DNA from: Pedobacter sp. MC2016-14
GTDB lineage: Bacteria > Bacteroidota > Bacteroidia > Sphingobacteriales > Sphingobacteriaceae
Length of the DNA stretch: 64,000 bases
Direction of reading: 5' to 3'
Assembly (NCBI RefSeq): GCF_020991475.1
Contig: NZ_JAJMPA010000003.1
Location: forward strand, 496,001 to 560,000
The notes beneath the pieces were generated by a model, which ran no database searches, was not told the DNA's origin, and worked only from the letters and a program-made list of their open reading frames with translations. A program made the position numbers and the translations under genes. Positions 43,639 through 53,300 of this stretch are shown one piece after another (the stretch's first letter is position 1; every line of letters begins with the position of its first letter).

Positions 43639-43662
43639 CCGGTAGTGTGCATACACTGCCGG
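43639..43662 (-). other. Stem-loop between FecR and SusC, second locus
   Basis: CCGGTAGTGT (43639-43648) pairs with ACACTGCCGG (43653-43662), ten pairs with one G-T and loop GCAT. On the plus strand a TTTTT run follows, on the minus strand none. It lies in the 205-base gap between the FecR stop and the SusC start, like the element at 26257-26282. Weaker stems follow toward SusC, for example AGCTATG/CATAGCT. Confidence 0.6.
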
Positions 43663-43689
43663 TTTTTATGACATCATCGTTTCTGGTAT

Positions 43690-44871
43690 TTATTTAGTAA
43701 CGATAATCCTCCTTCCTTCAATTTTAAAATGTACAGATCCAGTCATTTCGAGCATTCTCAAAACCCTTGAAACATTTTTAAAGCGGGAGATGGTACCTCC
43801 AAATACTTCGTTACGAAGTTGCTCATCCTCATAAACTACTTTAACATCATACCATCTGGCTACTTTTCGCATGATGATTTCCAGTGGTTCATTATTAAAT
43901 ATGAACTCATTATTTTTCCAGTCTATGGCATGTTCTACTTCAGCATCTGATACTTTTAATGAACTGCCTGATAAAATGGCCTGCTGACCTGGCTTTAAAA
44001 CCTGTCTTTGCAAAGTTTTGTTCCACAAGATAGAGGTGATCTGTACAGAACCTTCCAGCAAAGATGTTTTAGTAACACCTTCATCTACGTAACTGTTGAT
44101 GTTGAAATGCGTTCCCAGTACTTGAACCTCTTGTGTATTCGTTTTTACGATGAAGGGATGTGCATGATCTTTAAAAACCTCAAAGTAAGCTTCACCTTTC
44201 AATTCCACAATCCGATCCTTTAAACTTGTAAAAGTTGCGGGAAATTTAATGGAAGAAGAGGCATTAAGCCACACCTTAGATTGATCAGGTAACACAATCT
44301 GATATTGCTGACCATTTGCCGTTGAGAGTGTATTGTAACTGGTTGATTTATTGCGCCCAGCTGAGCTGCCTTTCTGCAAGCTGTATACAATTTGTCCGTC
44401 TACGGTTTTGTTGATGCTTGCGCCTGATTCTTCTGCAAGCTGACCATTAAGCGCATCTGTAAGTGAAATTTTTCGACCGTTGGCTAAAGTAAGTGTTGCA
44501 CCATTGCGCCCCGCTGGCAAGTCATTTTTTAAAGCATCAATTGAAGTTAATGAGGTATTAGCAGGTTTAGTATAGAAATACAGGCTTAAACCTGCAACAA
44601 TAATTACAGCGGCTGCGGCCGCCCATGTTTTGATGGATTTTAAAGGGTGGAGTGGAAGAACTTTAACAGCATCCAGTCTGCTTCCAGCCATAACCTGTTT
44701 ATGGTGTGCTGCGAGTGACAATAAATCGGCCTCGAGCTCCTCAGCAGATAGTGAAAATGGTGCATCAACATTCCATTGTGCGTACCATTGCTCTATAAAA
44801 GCAGCTTCATCAGCAGTACAGTTCTCTTGCTGATAACGAATTAACAATGCTTTAATTTCTTCTTCCTGCAT
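43690..44871 (-). CDS. FecR family anti-sigma factor
   Basis: 393 residues. The cytoplasmic part is about 85 residues (EEIKALLIRYQQENCTADEA). One membrane helix follows (TWAAAAAVIIVAGLSLYFYT). The periplasmic FecR domain contains LPDQSKVWLNASSSIKFPAT, RIVELKGEAYFEV and QVLGTHFNINSYVDE, and the C-terminal DUF4974 domain FNNEPLEIIMRKVARWYDVK. It is clearly paralogous to the FecR at 26313-27530, with near-identical key stretches. It relays the state of the SusC transporter encoded next to the sigma factor encoded just before. Confidence 0.92.
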   Translation of the reverse strand: MQEEEIKALLIRYQQENCTADEAAFIEQWYAQWNVDAPFSLSAEELEADLLSLAAHHKQVMAGSRLDAVKVLPLHPLKSIKTWAAAAAVIIVAGLSLYFYTKPANTSLTSIDALKNDLPAGRNGATLTLANGRKISLTDALNGQLAEESGASINKTVDGQIVYSLQKGSSAGRNKSTSYNTLSTANGQQYQIVLPDQSKVWLNASSSIKFPATFTSLKDRIVELKGEAYFEVFKDHAHPFIVKTNTQEVQVLGTHFNINSYVDEGVTKTSLLEGSVQITSILWNKTLQRQVLKPGQQAILSGSSLKVSDAEVEHAIDWKNNEFIFNNEPLEIIMRKVARWYDVKVVYEDEQLRNEVFGGTISRFKNVSRVLRMLEMTGSVHFKIEGRRIIVTK

Positions 44872-44964
44872 AGCTTTAAATGGCTGAATTGTCGGTATAC
44901 CCGATTTTCAAATATTAAAGACGAATGAGCAGTACCTTGGGGGTAAAGAAATTTTAAAAAAAAA

Positions 44965-45531
44965 TTATAAGGTCAGGAAAAACAAGGACCCCAGTTTAAC
45001 ACGCAGCACCCTTAGTGCATTGTTTACTGTTGTTTTGACGGTTTGTTCAGAAATATCCAGCTGCGCAGCAATTTGGCGATGGGAAAGAAAGCCTTTCCTG
45101 CTCAGTTCAAAAATCTCACGCGTACGTGCAGGAAGTGCGGCAATTTCATTTTCAATAATTTCAGCCAGCTGATGTTGTCTTACCAAATGGTCTGTATGAC
45201 TAAGCCCGTCTTTCTTAAATTGTTGTATTGAACTGATGTATTCCTTCTTGAGCTTCTTCCTTGCCAGAAGATCAAAAATACGGTTTCTGACTGCTTGATA
45301 TAAATAACCGGATAGCGCTTTTGTAAAGACCAGATCCTCGCGTTTTGACCACAACACTGCAAACAGCTCCTGAACTAAATCTTTGCATTCTTCCCGGTCT
45401 TGAAGCCGTTTAAAAGCATGAATGTATAATGCAGCATGATAACGGTTATAAATCTCGTTATAAGCCCCAGCATCGCCGGACTTTAACAATTCAGTTAACC
45501 TGTCATCTTCATATGTGCTGTATATACTCAT
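44965..45531 (-). CDS. ECF-type RNA polymerase sigma factor
   Basis: 188 residues. Region 2 is at about 20-85 (YHAALYIHAFKRLQDREECK, then DLVQELFAVLWSKREDL). Region 4 is at the C terminus (LPARTREIFELSRKGFLSHR, then LDISEQTVKTTVNNALRVLR). It belongs to the Bacteroidota ECF group that partners with FecR and SusC. It should activate the locus at 43484-38491. It diverges from the histidine kinase gene at 45710, the start codons being 178 bases apart. The two sigma factors of this window differ enough in region 4 to recognise different promoters. Confidence 0.9.
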   Translation of the reverse strand: MSIYSTYEDDRLTELLKSGDAGAYNEIYNRYHAALYIHAFKRLQDREECKDLVQELFAVLWSKREDLVFTKALSGYLYQAVRNRIFDLLARKKLKKEYISSIQQFKKDGLSHTDHLVRQHQLAEIIENEIAALPARTREIFELSRKGFLSHRQIAAQLDISEQTVKTTVNNALRVLRVKLGSLFFLTL

Positions 45532-45709
45532 ACCTTTTGTTCATCTAATCTACGTACAAATTCTGTAAAAGCTGATTTTACCTGCAATATTAGCAATTTG
45601 TGTAAGCTCGTATTCCTAAAATCCAGTTAAACTAAGCATTTCATCCCCTATTTTTTCAGCCTCACCTTGTCTGTAAATAGATCATAAAGGAAAAAAGCTA
45701 ATTTAGCGC

Positions 45710-46732
45710 ATGGATAATAATGAAAGGCGCATTTGCTTGTACAGCTCCTTATTGATTGCCTTGGTTGTAAATTCTGGCCGTTTATTGGCGTTGAGACCCA
45801 ATAGCATCATGGCTCGTTATTGGCAGTTTGACTTTGGCGAACTTAGCTTCCAATTGCTTTTTAACCTGGCCTTTTGCTGCTTAATCTTTTATTTAAATCT
45901 AGCAGAAGGTACTTTTTTGATGAAGTACCGGAAACGAAAACAATTGGGTCTGTATGTTGCTGCTAATGGATTAGTGGTAGTGACGTGTATGGTTATTGGA
46001 AATGCGTTTCAACACCTGCTATTTGCTGGCAATCATATTGGTGGCTCATATAAAATGGGGTATTTTGTGCGTTTTGGACTGAGCAGCGTACTAATTTTTA
46101 TTATATTGAGGATAATTCTTTTATTAAGAGCTGCCCGGGCTAAAAATGTAATACACGAACAACTAAAGCATGCTTACCTACAGGCACAGTTGGAATTGCT
46201 GAAACAACAACTGAACCCTCATTTGTTGTTTAACTCTTTAAGCAGTCTATCGGGTATAGTAAGAGAGGACCCTAAACTGGCTCAATTTTACATTCTACAC
46301 CTGTCTAAGGTATTTAGACATGCACTGTCTCATTCTGGTTCAAACCTGGTTACACTTGATAAAGAACTTGACACAATTAAATCTTATGCACAATTGCTTA
46401 ACATGCGTTTTGAACAAGCTTTTTGTTTGGAAATTGATGTGCCACAACCATATCTTCAAGCTCAAATACCACATTTATCCATACAGCCTCTATTAGAAAA
46501 TGCGGCAAAGCACAATTCGGCAACACTGGCCTCGCCCCTAATAGTTCGCATTTACATTGATGAACAGATGCTTATTGTTAGCAACAATCTGCAAGAGCTT
46601 ACCGGCCTGGAAGATAGCCACGGTATTGGACTCCTGAACCTGACCGAACGTTTTAGGTTATTGGTTGAAAAGGATATCGAAATAGAAAAAACAGACAATT
46701 TTTTTAAAGTAAAACTGCCGCTAACTTTATGA
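45710..46732 (+). CDS. LytS/YehU-type sensor histidine kinase
   Basis: 340 residues. Four membrane helices lie within residues 8-142. The His_kinase domain begins with LELLKQQLNPHLLFNSLSSL, the phospho-acceptor being H171. The ATPase part has QPLLENAAKHN (N box) and GIGLLNLTERF (G box). There is no separate sensor domain, so the stimulus is probably sensed in the membrane part. The stop codon overlaps the start of the response regulator gene (ATGA, 46729-46732), so the pair is translated together. In Bacteroidota such pairs control nearby transport or surface genes; targets here are unknown. Confidence 0.9.
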   Translation: MDNNERRICLYSSLLIALVVNSGRLLALRPNSIMARYWQFDFGELSFQLLFNLAFCCLIFYLNLAEGTFLMKYRKRKQLGLYVAANGLVVVTCMVIGNAFQHLLFAGNHIGGSYKMGYFVRFGLSSVLIFIILRIILLLRAARAKNVIHEQLKHAYLQAQLELLKQQLNPHLLFNSLSSLSGIVREDPKLAQFYILHLSKVFRHALSHSGSNLVTLDKELDTIKSYAQLLNMRFEQAFCLEIDVPQPYLQAQIPHLSIQPLLENAAKHNSATLASPLIVRIYIDEQMLIVSNNLQELTGLEDSHGIGLLNLTERFRLLVEKDIEIEKTDNFFKVKLPLTL

Positions 46733-47505
46733 AAACATTGAATATAGTTTTAGTAGAAGATGAGCCGGTTACAGCGCGTAATCTTGCGCATGTATTGCAG
46801 TCTATTGATAAAAACACACATATAGTTAGCATACTCAGCAGTGTGTATGATACTGTAGACTGGCTAAGTAGGCATGAAGATGATTATGACCTTATATTTA
46901 TGGACATCAGGCTTACAGATGGGTTATCTTTTGATGTCTTTAAAAAAGTAAAAGTATTAAAGCCTGTAATATTTGTGACCGCTTATCACGACTTTACTAT
47001 GGATGCTTTTAAAAACAACGGCATCGACTATATTTTAAAGCCATTTGATGAACAAGAGGTGACCAGGGCGCTGGATAAGTTTAAAACTTTGATAAGACCA
47101 GGTACACCAGAAATAGATGCAAACCTGAGCCAGCTGATTGAACGGCTTCAAATAGACATGAAGCCCTATAAAAAATCATTTCTGGTACATTATAGAGCTA
47201 AACTTTTACCAATAGAGACGGCAAAAATTGCCTGGTTTTACACCGCTAATGAAATTGTTTATGGACAGATGCTGGATGGCGATCAATACATCTTTGACTT
47301 TACCATGGAGCAATTGGAGAAACAAATAGACCCGCAACTGTTTTTTAGAGCCAACAGACAATTCATCATCAACAGGCTGAGTATTATAGAAGTGGATTTT
47401 TATTTTAACGGAAGATTGTCTTTAAAAATCAATCCGGCACCTTCAGAACGCGTATTGATTAGTAAAGCGCGCGTCCCTGATTTTAAAGCCTGGATGAATT
47501 ACTAA
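46729..47505 (+). CDS. LytTR-family response regulator
   Basis: 258 residues. The receiver domain (1-125) has the acidic pair E10/D11, the phospho-acceptor D59 in IFMDIRL, Thr in VTAYHDF and Lys in ILKPFDE. The LytTR DNA-binding domain (about 150-258) contains KIAWFYTANEIVYGQML and FFRANRQFIINRLSI. Its activator role is triggered by the kinase encoded just upstream, with which it shares a four-base overlap. The genes downstream on the same strand (a small secreted protein and two hydrolases) are the nearest possible targets, but no LytTR site was recognised in front of them. Confidence 0.92.
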   Translation: MKTLNIVLVEDEPVTARNLAHVLQSIDKNTHIVSILSSVYDTVDWLSRHEDDYDLIFMDIRLTDGLSFDVFKKVKVLKPVIFVTAYHDFTMDAFKNNGIDYILKPFDEQEVTRALDKFKTLIRPGTPEIDANLSQLIERLQIDMKPYKKSFLVHYRAKLLPIETAKIAWFYTANEIVYGQMLDGDQYIFDFTMEQLEKQIDPQLFFRANRQFIINRLSIIEVDFYFNGRLSLKINPAPSERVLISKARVPDFKAWMNY

Positions 47506-47623
47506 ACACTTCGGCACCGGATTTTTCAGCTTGACCTGGATTCCTCGTATTTTTCTATACTTATTACTGAACTTTACCTCAAGAGGCATAGCTAAAAAAG
47601 AATAAATATTTAAAAGAAAAAAA

Positions 47624-48022
47624 ATGAAGAACAGTAGAATCAAAAAAATACTTACACTGTCTGTAAGTCTGCTAATCATCGCATTTGCAAGGCCAGTAAT
47701 GGCTCAAAGTAAAACTGCAATGAAGAATAAGACGCCGGAAGAAAGGGCACAATTCCAAACCAATTTATTAAAAGAGAAACTGAGTCTCGATTCTGGGCAA
47801 GCGGTACAATTAAATAAAATTAATTTAAAGTATGCCCAAAAAAATGAACCCATTATTAATGGCAATGGAAGCAAGTTTTCTAAACTTAAAGAACTCAAAG
47901 ACCTTCAAAAGCAAAAGGATGCTGAACTGAAAAATATCTTTACTGCTGACCAGTATAAGCAATACCAGGCTTTACAAGCGGAAATGAAAGATAAAATTAA
48001 ATCACAATTGGGTAGAAACTAA
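47624..48022 (+). CDS. Small secreted helical protein, Spy-like
   Basis: 132 residues with a signal peptide (LTLSVSLLIIAFARPVMAQ, cleaved near residue 28). The mature part is helical and highly charged (NKTPEERAQFQTNLLKEKLS, KFSKLKELKDLQKQKDAELK) and ends in QYKQYQALQAEMKDKI. The pattern of a conserved L-x-L helix followed by F-T-x-x-Q-Y resembles LTXXQ/Spy-type periplasmic proteins, which in other bacteria bind unfolded proteins or metals. Bacteroidota have many such proteins of unknown role. It lies 118 bases after the response regulator gene, and the hydrolase lipoprotein gene follows with an overlapping TAATG. Confidence 0.7.
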   Translation: MKNSRIKKILTLSVSLLIIAFARPVMAQSKTAMKNKTPEERAQFQTNLLKEKLSLDSGQAVQLNKINLKYAQKNEPIINGNGSKFSKLKELKDLQKQKDAELKNIFTADQYKQYQALQAEMKDKIKSQLGRN

Positions 48023-48039
48023 TGGTCTTATGCATTCAA

Positions 48040-49104
48040 ATGAAAAGTATAATGAAAGCGGTTCTTTTTAAAGTTGGTTTAGTATTATGCGTGTTATTAT
48101 CGGCTTGTTCCAATAGCGTTGATGACTCTATAGATCCGGAAACAGCAGACGATGATCTTGAAGGTCCGATATCCCGCCCTACATCCGGCTACGGTGTTGA
48201 CGGAGTTTATAAGGTGGCTGAATTGAGTTTTCCTAATACTGAGTACCCTGGCACCCAGGTAACCATCTTTTATCCTCAGGGTACAACTTCTGGCAGACCG
48301 ACAATTTTTTACGCACACCCTTATGGCGGAGAGGATAAAGAATACAATCGGGGATTATTTGAATTCATTGCAAAGAAAGGTTATGTGGTGGTTTTTGTTC
48401 CTTACCCTACAACTGATATCAGTATCGATCACCGGTATCTAACTTTATGGACTGGTTTTACTAAAGCGGCAACTGATTACCCCAACATAATTGACACTAA
48501 AAAAGTAGGTTTTATGGGACATTCCTTTGGTGGTGGGGCTTCAATAGGTTTAGCTTATAAAGCATTCACTGAGAAAGGCTGGGGACAAGATGGACGCCTT
48601 CTGTTTACCATGGCACCCTGGTATAGTTATCAAATTAGCCCTGCTCAGCTTCTTAACTTCCCCTCTAATACCAAAATGGTTGTTCAGGTGTATGATGAAG
48701 ATAAGTTTAATGATCATAGGCTAGCCATTGACATCTTTAAAAACATAGGTATTGCTAATGCTGAAAAGGACTTTTATTATCTTAAATCGTCTACGGTGGC
48801 CAACTACAGGTATGGTACAGATCACAACCTTCCAAATAGTCGTTCAGCTTATGATGCCTATGATTATTATGGTGTTTATCGTATATTAGATGCACTGATG
48901 GATTATAGTTTTAATGGTAATGAGGCCGGAAAAAATATAGCCCTTGGAAATGGTTCTACTGCTCAGGTTACGATGCCAGGTTATAAGAATGAACTCATGG
49001 CGCCCCTTGAAGTTACGGACAACCCCTCCCCAAAATATACGCAAAGCAAATACCTGTTTCCATGCAGTAGCCAGGAAAACCCCAGGATTGCAAATTGTAA
49101 TTGA
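48040..49104 (+). CDS. Alpha/beta hydrolase lipoprotein
   Basis: 354 residues from ATG 48040; an ATG at 48022 overlaps the previous stop (TAATG) and would add six residues. The signal ends in the lipobox LSAC, followed by an Asp-rich linker. The hydrolase fold shows the oxyanion segment IFYAHPYGGED, the nucleophile elbow GHSFGGGAS (Ser) and a late His in GTDHNLPNSRSA. The acid residue is probably in VQVYDEDKFNDH. The layout is close to dienelactone-hydrolase or chlorophyllase/polyester-hydrolase-like proteins. It should be lipid-anchored at the cell envelope and cleave an ester. The substrate is unknown. The serine hydrolase gene follows after three bases. Confidence 0.8.
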   Translation: MKSIMKAVLFKVGLVLCVLLSACSNSVDDSIDPETADDDLEGPISRPTSGYGVDGVYKVAELSFPNTEYPGTQVTIFYPQGTTSGRPTIFYAHPYGGEDKEYNRGLFEFIAKKGYVVVFVPYPTTDISIDHRYLTLWTGFTKAATDYPNIIDTKKVGFMGHSFGGGASIGLAYKAFTEKGWGQDGRLLFTMAPWYSYQISPAQLLNFPSNTKMVVQVYDEDKFNDHRLAIDIFKNIGIANAEKDFYYLKSSTVANYRYGTDHNLPNSRSAYDAYDYYGVYRILDALMDYSFNGNEAGKNIALGNGSTAQVTMPGYKNELMAPLEVTDNPSPKYTQSKYLFPCSSQENPRIANCN

Positions 49105-49107
49105 TGA

Positions 49108-50184
49108 ATGATAAAGATGAGAAAGATTGTATACTTATTACTTGTTATGACATGGTTTGGCTCCGCCCTTGGTCAACAGCAGCAGTTTTATAAAGTAGAT
49201 AGCTGGATTAACCAGAATGCTTCGAACATGGGTGGTCGTTTGATGCTTCTGATATGGAAAGATGGAAAAATAGTTTACAATTGTACGCAAAGCGACATGA
49301 GCGTAAGAGACAAAATGATTGTTAAACTGATGGCCAAAAAGCAAGGTAAAACGGCCGACGTTAGTAAATATACCGCAAGTACGCGCCAGCCAATAGCCAG
49401 TTGTAGTAAATGGCTAAGCGCAGCGCTTGTAATGACATTTGTAGATGAGGGAAAATTACGACTATCAGATACCGTAGGTAAATTTTTTCCGGTTTTGTCT
49501 AAGCATCATAAAGGAGCAATCACAATTAGCCAATGTCTTTCGCATATGACTGCAATACACTCTCCCGACCTAAGGGAGAGCCTGGCAGACCTACGCGATG
49601 TTAGCAGCATGGGTGAAATGATAGAAAAGATTGCAGCTTACCCTATGGAAGGCCAGCCGGGTAAGGTTTTTAGATACAGTAATACGGGACTGCAAATTGC
49701 TGGTGCAGTTCTTGAAAAAATAAGTGGCAAAAGCTTTGAAATGTTATTTGCAGAAAGGATAGCCGGACCACTAAAGATGAAAAACACAGATTTTGGGCAG
49801 GCAAAAGTGGCCTTACCGGCGGGTGGCGCCACAAGCACGCCGGAAGATTATATGAATTTCCTGGTTATGATTTTAAATAAAGGAATGTTTGAGGGTAAGC
49901 GCATCTTAAAAGAGAGCAGCATTGCACAAATGCAGGCCAACCGGTTGTCCTCAGATGTTAAAATGGCCTATAGTCCGGCAGAAGCTGGGGGTTTGGGCTA
50001 TGGCTATGGAGAATGGTTAATGGGCAATGGCGTACTTAGCAGCCCTGGTCTGTTTGGTAGTTTTCCATGGGTAAATAACAATGAGAAATATTGTGCATTT
50101 TTAATGGCAAACTACTTAAAAACTGACGCCAGACAGGAAAAGTATGCTGAATTGAGAAAACTAGTGGATGAAGCGATTAGATAA
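49108..50184 (+). CDS. Serine hydrolase, class C beta-lactamase-like
   Basis: 358 residues with a signal peptide (VYLLLVMTWFGSALGQ). The nucleophile motif SxxK is SCSK in QPIASCSKWLSAAL, and the second motif YxN is YSN in RYSNTGLQIAG. The third element is probably near LGYGYGEWLM, or the HxG equivalent further on, which is not clear. The family includes esterases, peptidases and penicillin-binding relatives; true beta-lactamases are a minority. It is exported to the periplasm or beyond. It follows the hydrolase lipoprotein gene by three bases, so the two hydrolases are probably cotranscribed. Confidence 0.85.
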   Translation: MIKMRKIVYLLLVMTWFGSALGQQQQFYKVDSWINQNASNMGGRLMLLIWKDGKIVYNCTQSDMSVRDKMIVKLMAKKQGKTADVSKYTASTRQPIASCSKWLSAALVMTFVDEGKLRLSDTVGKFFPVLSKHHKGAITISQCLSHMTAIHSPDLRESLADLRDVSSMGEMIEKIAAYPMEGQPGKVFRYSNTGLQIAGAVLEKISGKSFEMLFAERIAGPLKMKNTDFGQAKVALPAGGATSTPEDYMNFLVMILNKGMFEGKRILKESSIAQMQANRLSSDVKMAYSPAEAGGLGYGYGEWLMGNGVLSSPGLFGSFPWVNNNEKYCAFLMANYLKTDARQEKYAELRKLVDEAIR

Positions 50185-50336
50185 TACAAATTGTCTCTTT
50201 AGTAAATCAACACATATTTTGAGAAAACCCTCTAGTATTCCATTTTTTTACTTAAATTCATCAAAATTTTTGTAGTAAACGAAAAGTAATACACAATAGT
50301 TGCCTTACACTGATTATAAATTAGCTGCTCCACTTA

Positions 50337-53300
50337 ATGAAAAAGAATCTTACGCTCGTTTTTTTTATATGTCTTTTTATTATTTATGATTGTACCGGAC
50401 AAAGTTTTAGGCCAGAATGGGTCAATACGGTAAGCGGAACTGAACGTTACAGGGCCACCTCTATCGGCAAAGATGCTTCTAATAATATTTATAGCGCCGG
50501 ACATTTTACTGGAGTTGCAACATTTTATTCTACTGATGGCTCAACCAGACAATTGACTGGGGCAGGAGGTAACGATGCCTACATTGCCAAGTATGCTCCT
50601 GATGGCAAAATCATTTGGGTTGTAAAATTTGGGGGCTCTGGTAGTGAGTTGATAAATAATATGACAATCGACGACAATGGTAACGTACTAGTCATTGGTC
50701 AATATGCATCAACTATAGATTTTGGTAGCGTCTCCCTATCATCAATAGGGAGTGAGGACATGTTTTTAATTAAATACAATACAAATGGGGGCTTTGTTTG
50801 GGCCAAATCATTAGGTGGTTCTGGCATTGAGCGTGGGCATCAGGTTACAACGGACAAAGACCAGAATATTTTTATTACCGGAATTTATGATTCTGTAATA
50901 GACTTAGATCCGTCATCAGGGGTAAGTCAATTAACAAATAATACCCCATATTTCAAAAGTCTCATTGCTAAGTATGATGCAAACGGAAATTTAGTATGGT
51001 ATCAGGCTCTGGGAAGTGGAGCTAGCGGAGATGGATCCTCCGCCACCCCAGTTACGATTGATAAAAACACAGGTGACGTACTGATAGCCGGGGACTTTGT
51101 AAGTCAATTTGACTTCAGTTTTACAAACCAGCCTGGAGCAGTTGTTAACCCACAAGGCAGATCAAGTTATTTAGCGAGGTACACAAATAATGGGACATAT
51201 AAATGGGTTAAAACATTTCCCGGCACTTCTTCTTGCCAGTCTATATGTATCAATGATCAGTTAGATATCATTATGCTCTCGAGATATAGTGGGACATTTT
51301 ATCCTGGTGGATCAACTGGTCTGGCATTAACCGCCAAAGGCAATACTGATGGGCTCTTGCATGCCTATAATAGCACTGGAATTTTCAAGTGGAGAAAAGT
51401 AATTGGCGGAGCAGGCGCTACAGTAACAGTTAATCGTGCATACCTGGATGAGAATCAAAATATCGTTATTTGCGGTATATTAACAGGAAGTGCTGACTTC
51501 GATCAGGATTCACCCGATGGGATGTTAAGCCCTGTAAATGGAGGAGCGGGAATATTTTTTGGAAGATATGACAAAGTTGGAAATGCTAAGACATACGCTG
51601 TGATAGGCGGAGGCTGTAGTTTAAATGCAGCATATAAAGTAGTGGCTACGAGCAACGCATTTTACATTACCGGCGGATTTTGTCAAACTCTGGATTTTGA
51701 TCCTTCAAATTGCAATGTGCTAAGTTATACCGCCAAAAATTCGCAGACTGATGCTTACTTAGCTAAATACCTTGACGATCCCCCAACAAATATTGTTAAC
51801 ACAATAATGTCCCCCTTGATTACCTCCTTTTGCAATACTTTAAACCCAGAGAATATCATTGGCTCTGCTGTAAACCAAGCCAGTTATCAATGGCAAAGTG
51901 CTGGAGAAGATGGCATCTATACTAATATACAGGGAGCAACTTTTAAGGATTATGATTTACCTGTTATAGATAAGACCACTTATCTACGTAGGGCTGTTAC
52001 AGTTTGCGGCCAACCATATTATAGCAACCTGATCATTTTTAGTCAAACAAATGTTCCAATTACAAACAATAATATCACCGGTCCGGCGAATGCTGTTTTT
52101 TGTGGTGCAAGTAACCCTGATATAATCGCAGGTAGTGTACCGCAGGGTGGCGGTGGAAATTATATCTATCAATGGCAAAGTTCTGCAGACAATTTAACTT
52201 TTAATGATATAAACGGCGCCACAGGAAAAGACTATGATCCACCGGTCATACACGCAACTATTTATTACCGGCGTCAAACCACCTCAACAGATTGCATGAC
52301 ATTTTCCAACAGCAATGCAGTTACTTTAACAATTTTACCTATCCCCGCAACTCCTATTCCTTTTGCCCCAACTATAGCGGTATGTGTGGGCACCTCAGCC
52401 ACGTTTTCAATTGCTGCACCTCTGCAGGGTATATCTTACAAATGGTATCCTACCTCTGCCAGGACCAATTTGCTGCATACAGGAACAAGTTTTACTACTG
52501 ACCCAATTAACAATACAACCAATTTTTATATTGAAGCCAGCAACGGCTCGTGTATTAGCGCGACTCTAGCTCAAGTGCAAGCCACAATTTTACCGCCAGC
52601 ACCAGCACCCATCGTCAGTGTTCCTGAACCTAGTTGCGCAGGTAAGATAGTCACATTAAGCATTAACAATCCACAGGCCGGCATCATCTACAAGTGGTAT
52701 ACCTCCTCAACAGGAGGAGACTTAGTGCATACCGGATCTGATTTTAGTACTAAATCTGAAAATATTACCTACTACGCCGAGGCTGTCAACAGTAACTGTG
52801 CTTCATTACGAAGAGCAGCTGTAATAAATACACTTACGCCCCCAGCTGCCCCCAATTTGCAAAACCTATCCATCTGTCCTGGAAATACCGCTATAATTAA
52901 ATCACCAAATGTTACAAATACTATTGTCAATTGGTACAGCCAGTCAACGGGTGGAAATATTATTACCTCCGGAAATGAGTTTACGACTCCTGTATTAAAT
53001 TCAACAACAACCTATTATGCAGAATCTGTAAGTAGTATCAGCGGTTGTGTTTCTAATCGTACCGCTGTAATCGTTTCCATGGTGAAGGCATTACAATCCC
53101 CAATAGTACATGTGGCAACAACAATGTCAAATAGTGTGACCTTTAGTTGGAACGCAATAAGCGAGGCAATTGCTTATGAAGTAAGCATAGATAATGGCAT
53201 AAGCTTTAAAAACATAGGAAATAAATTAAGCTACACCGTAACCGGGATAAAGACAGGCGCAAGTGTTTCTTTATTAGTCAAATCTAAAGGAACTTCTGCT

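Noticed and set aside
49108..50184. Beta-lactamase resistance gene
   Set aside because: Only the SxxK and YxN motifs of the wide class C-like hydrolase family are visible; this family is mostly esterases and peptidases.
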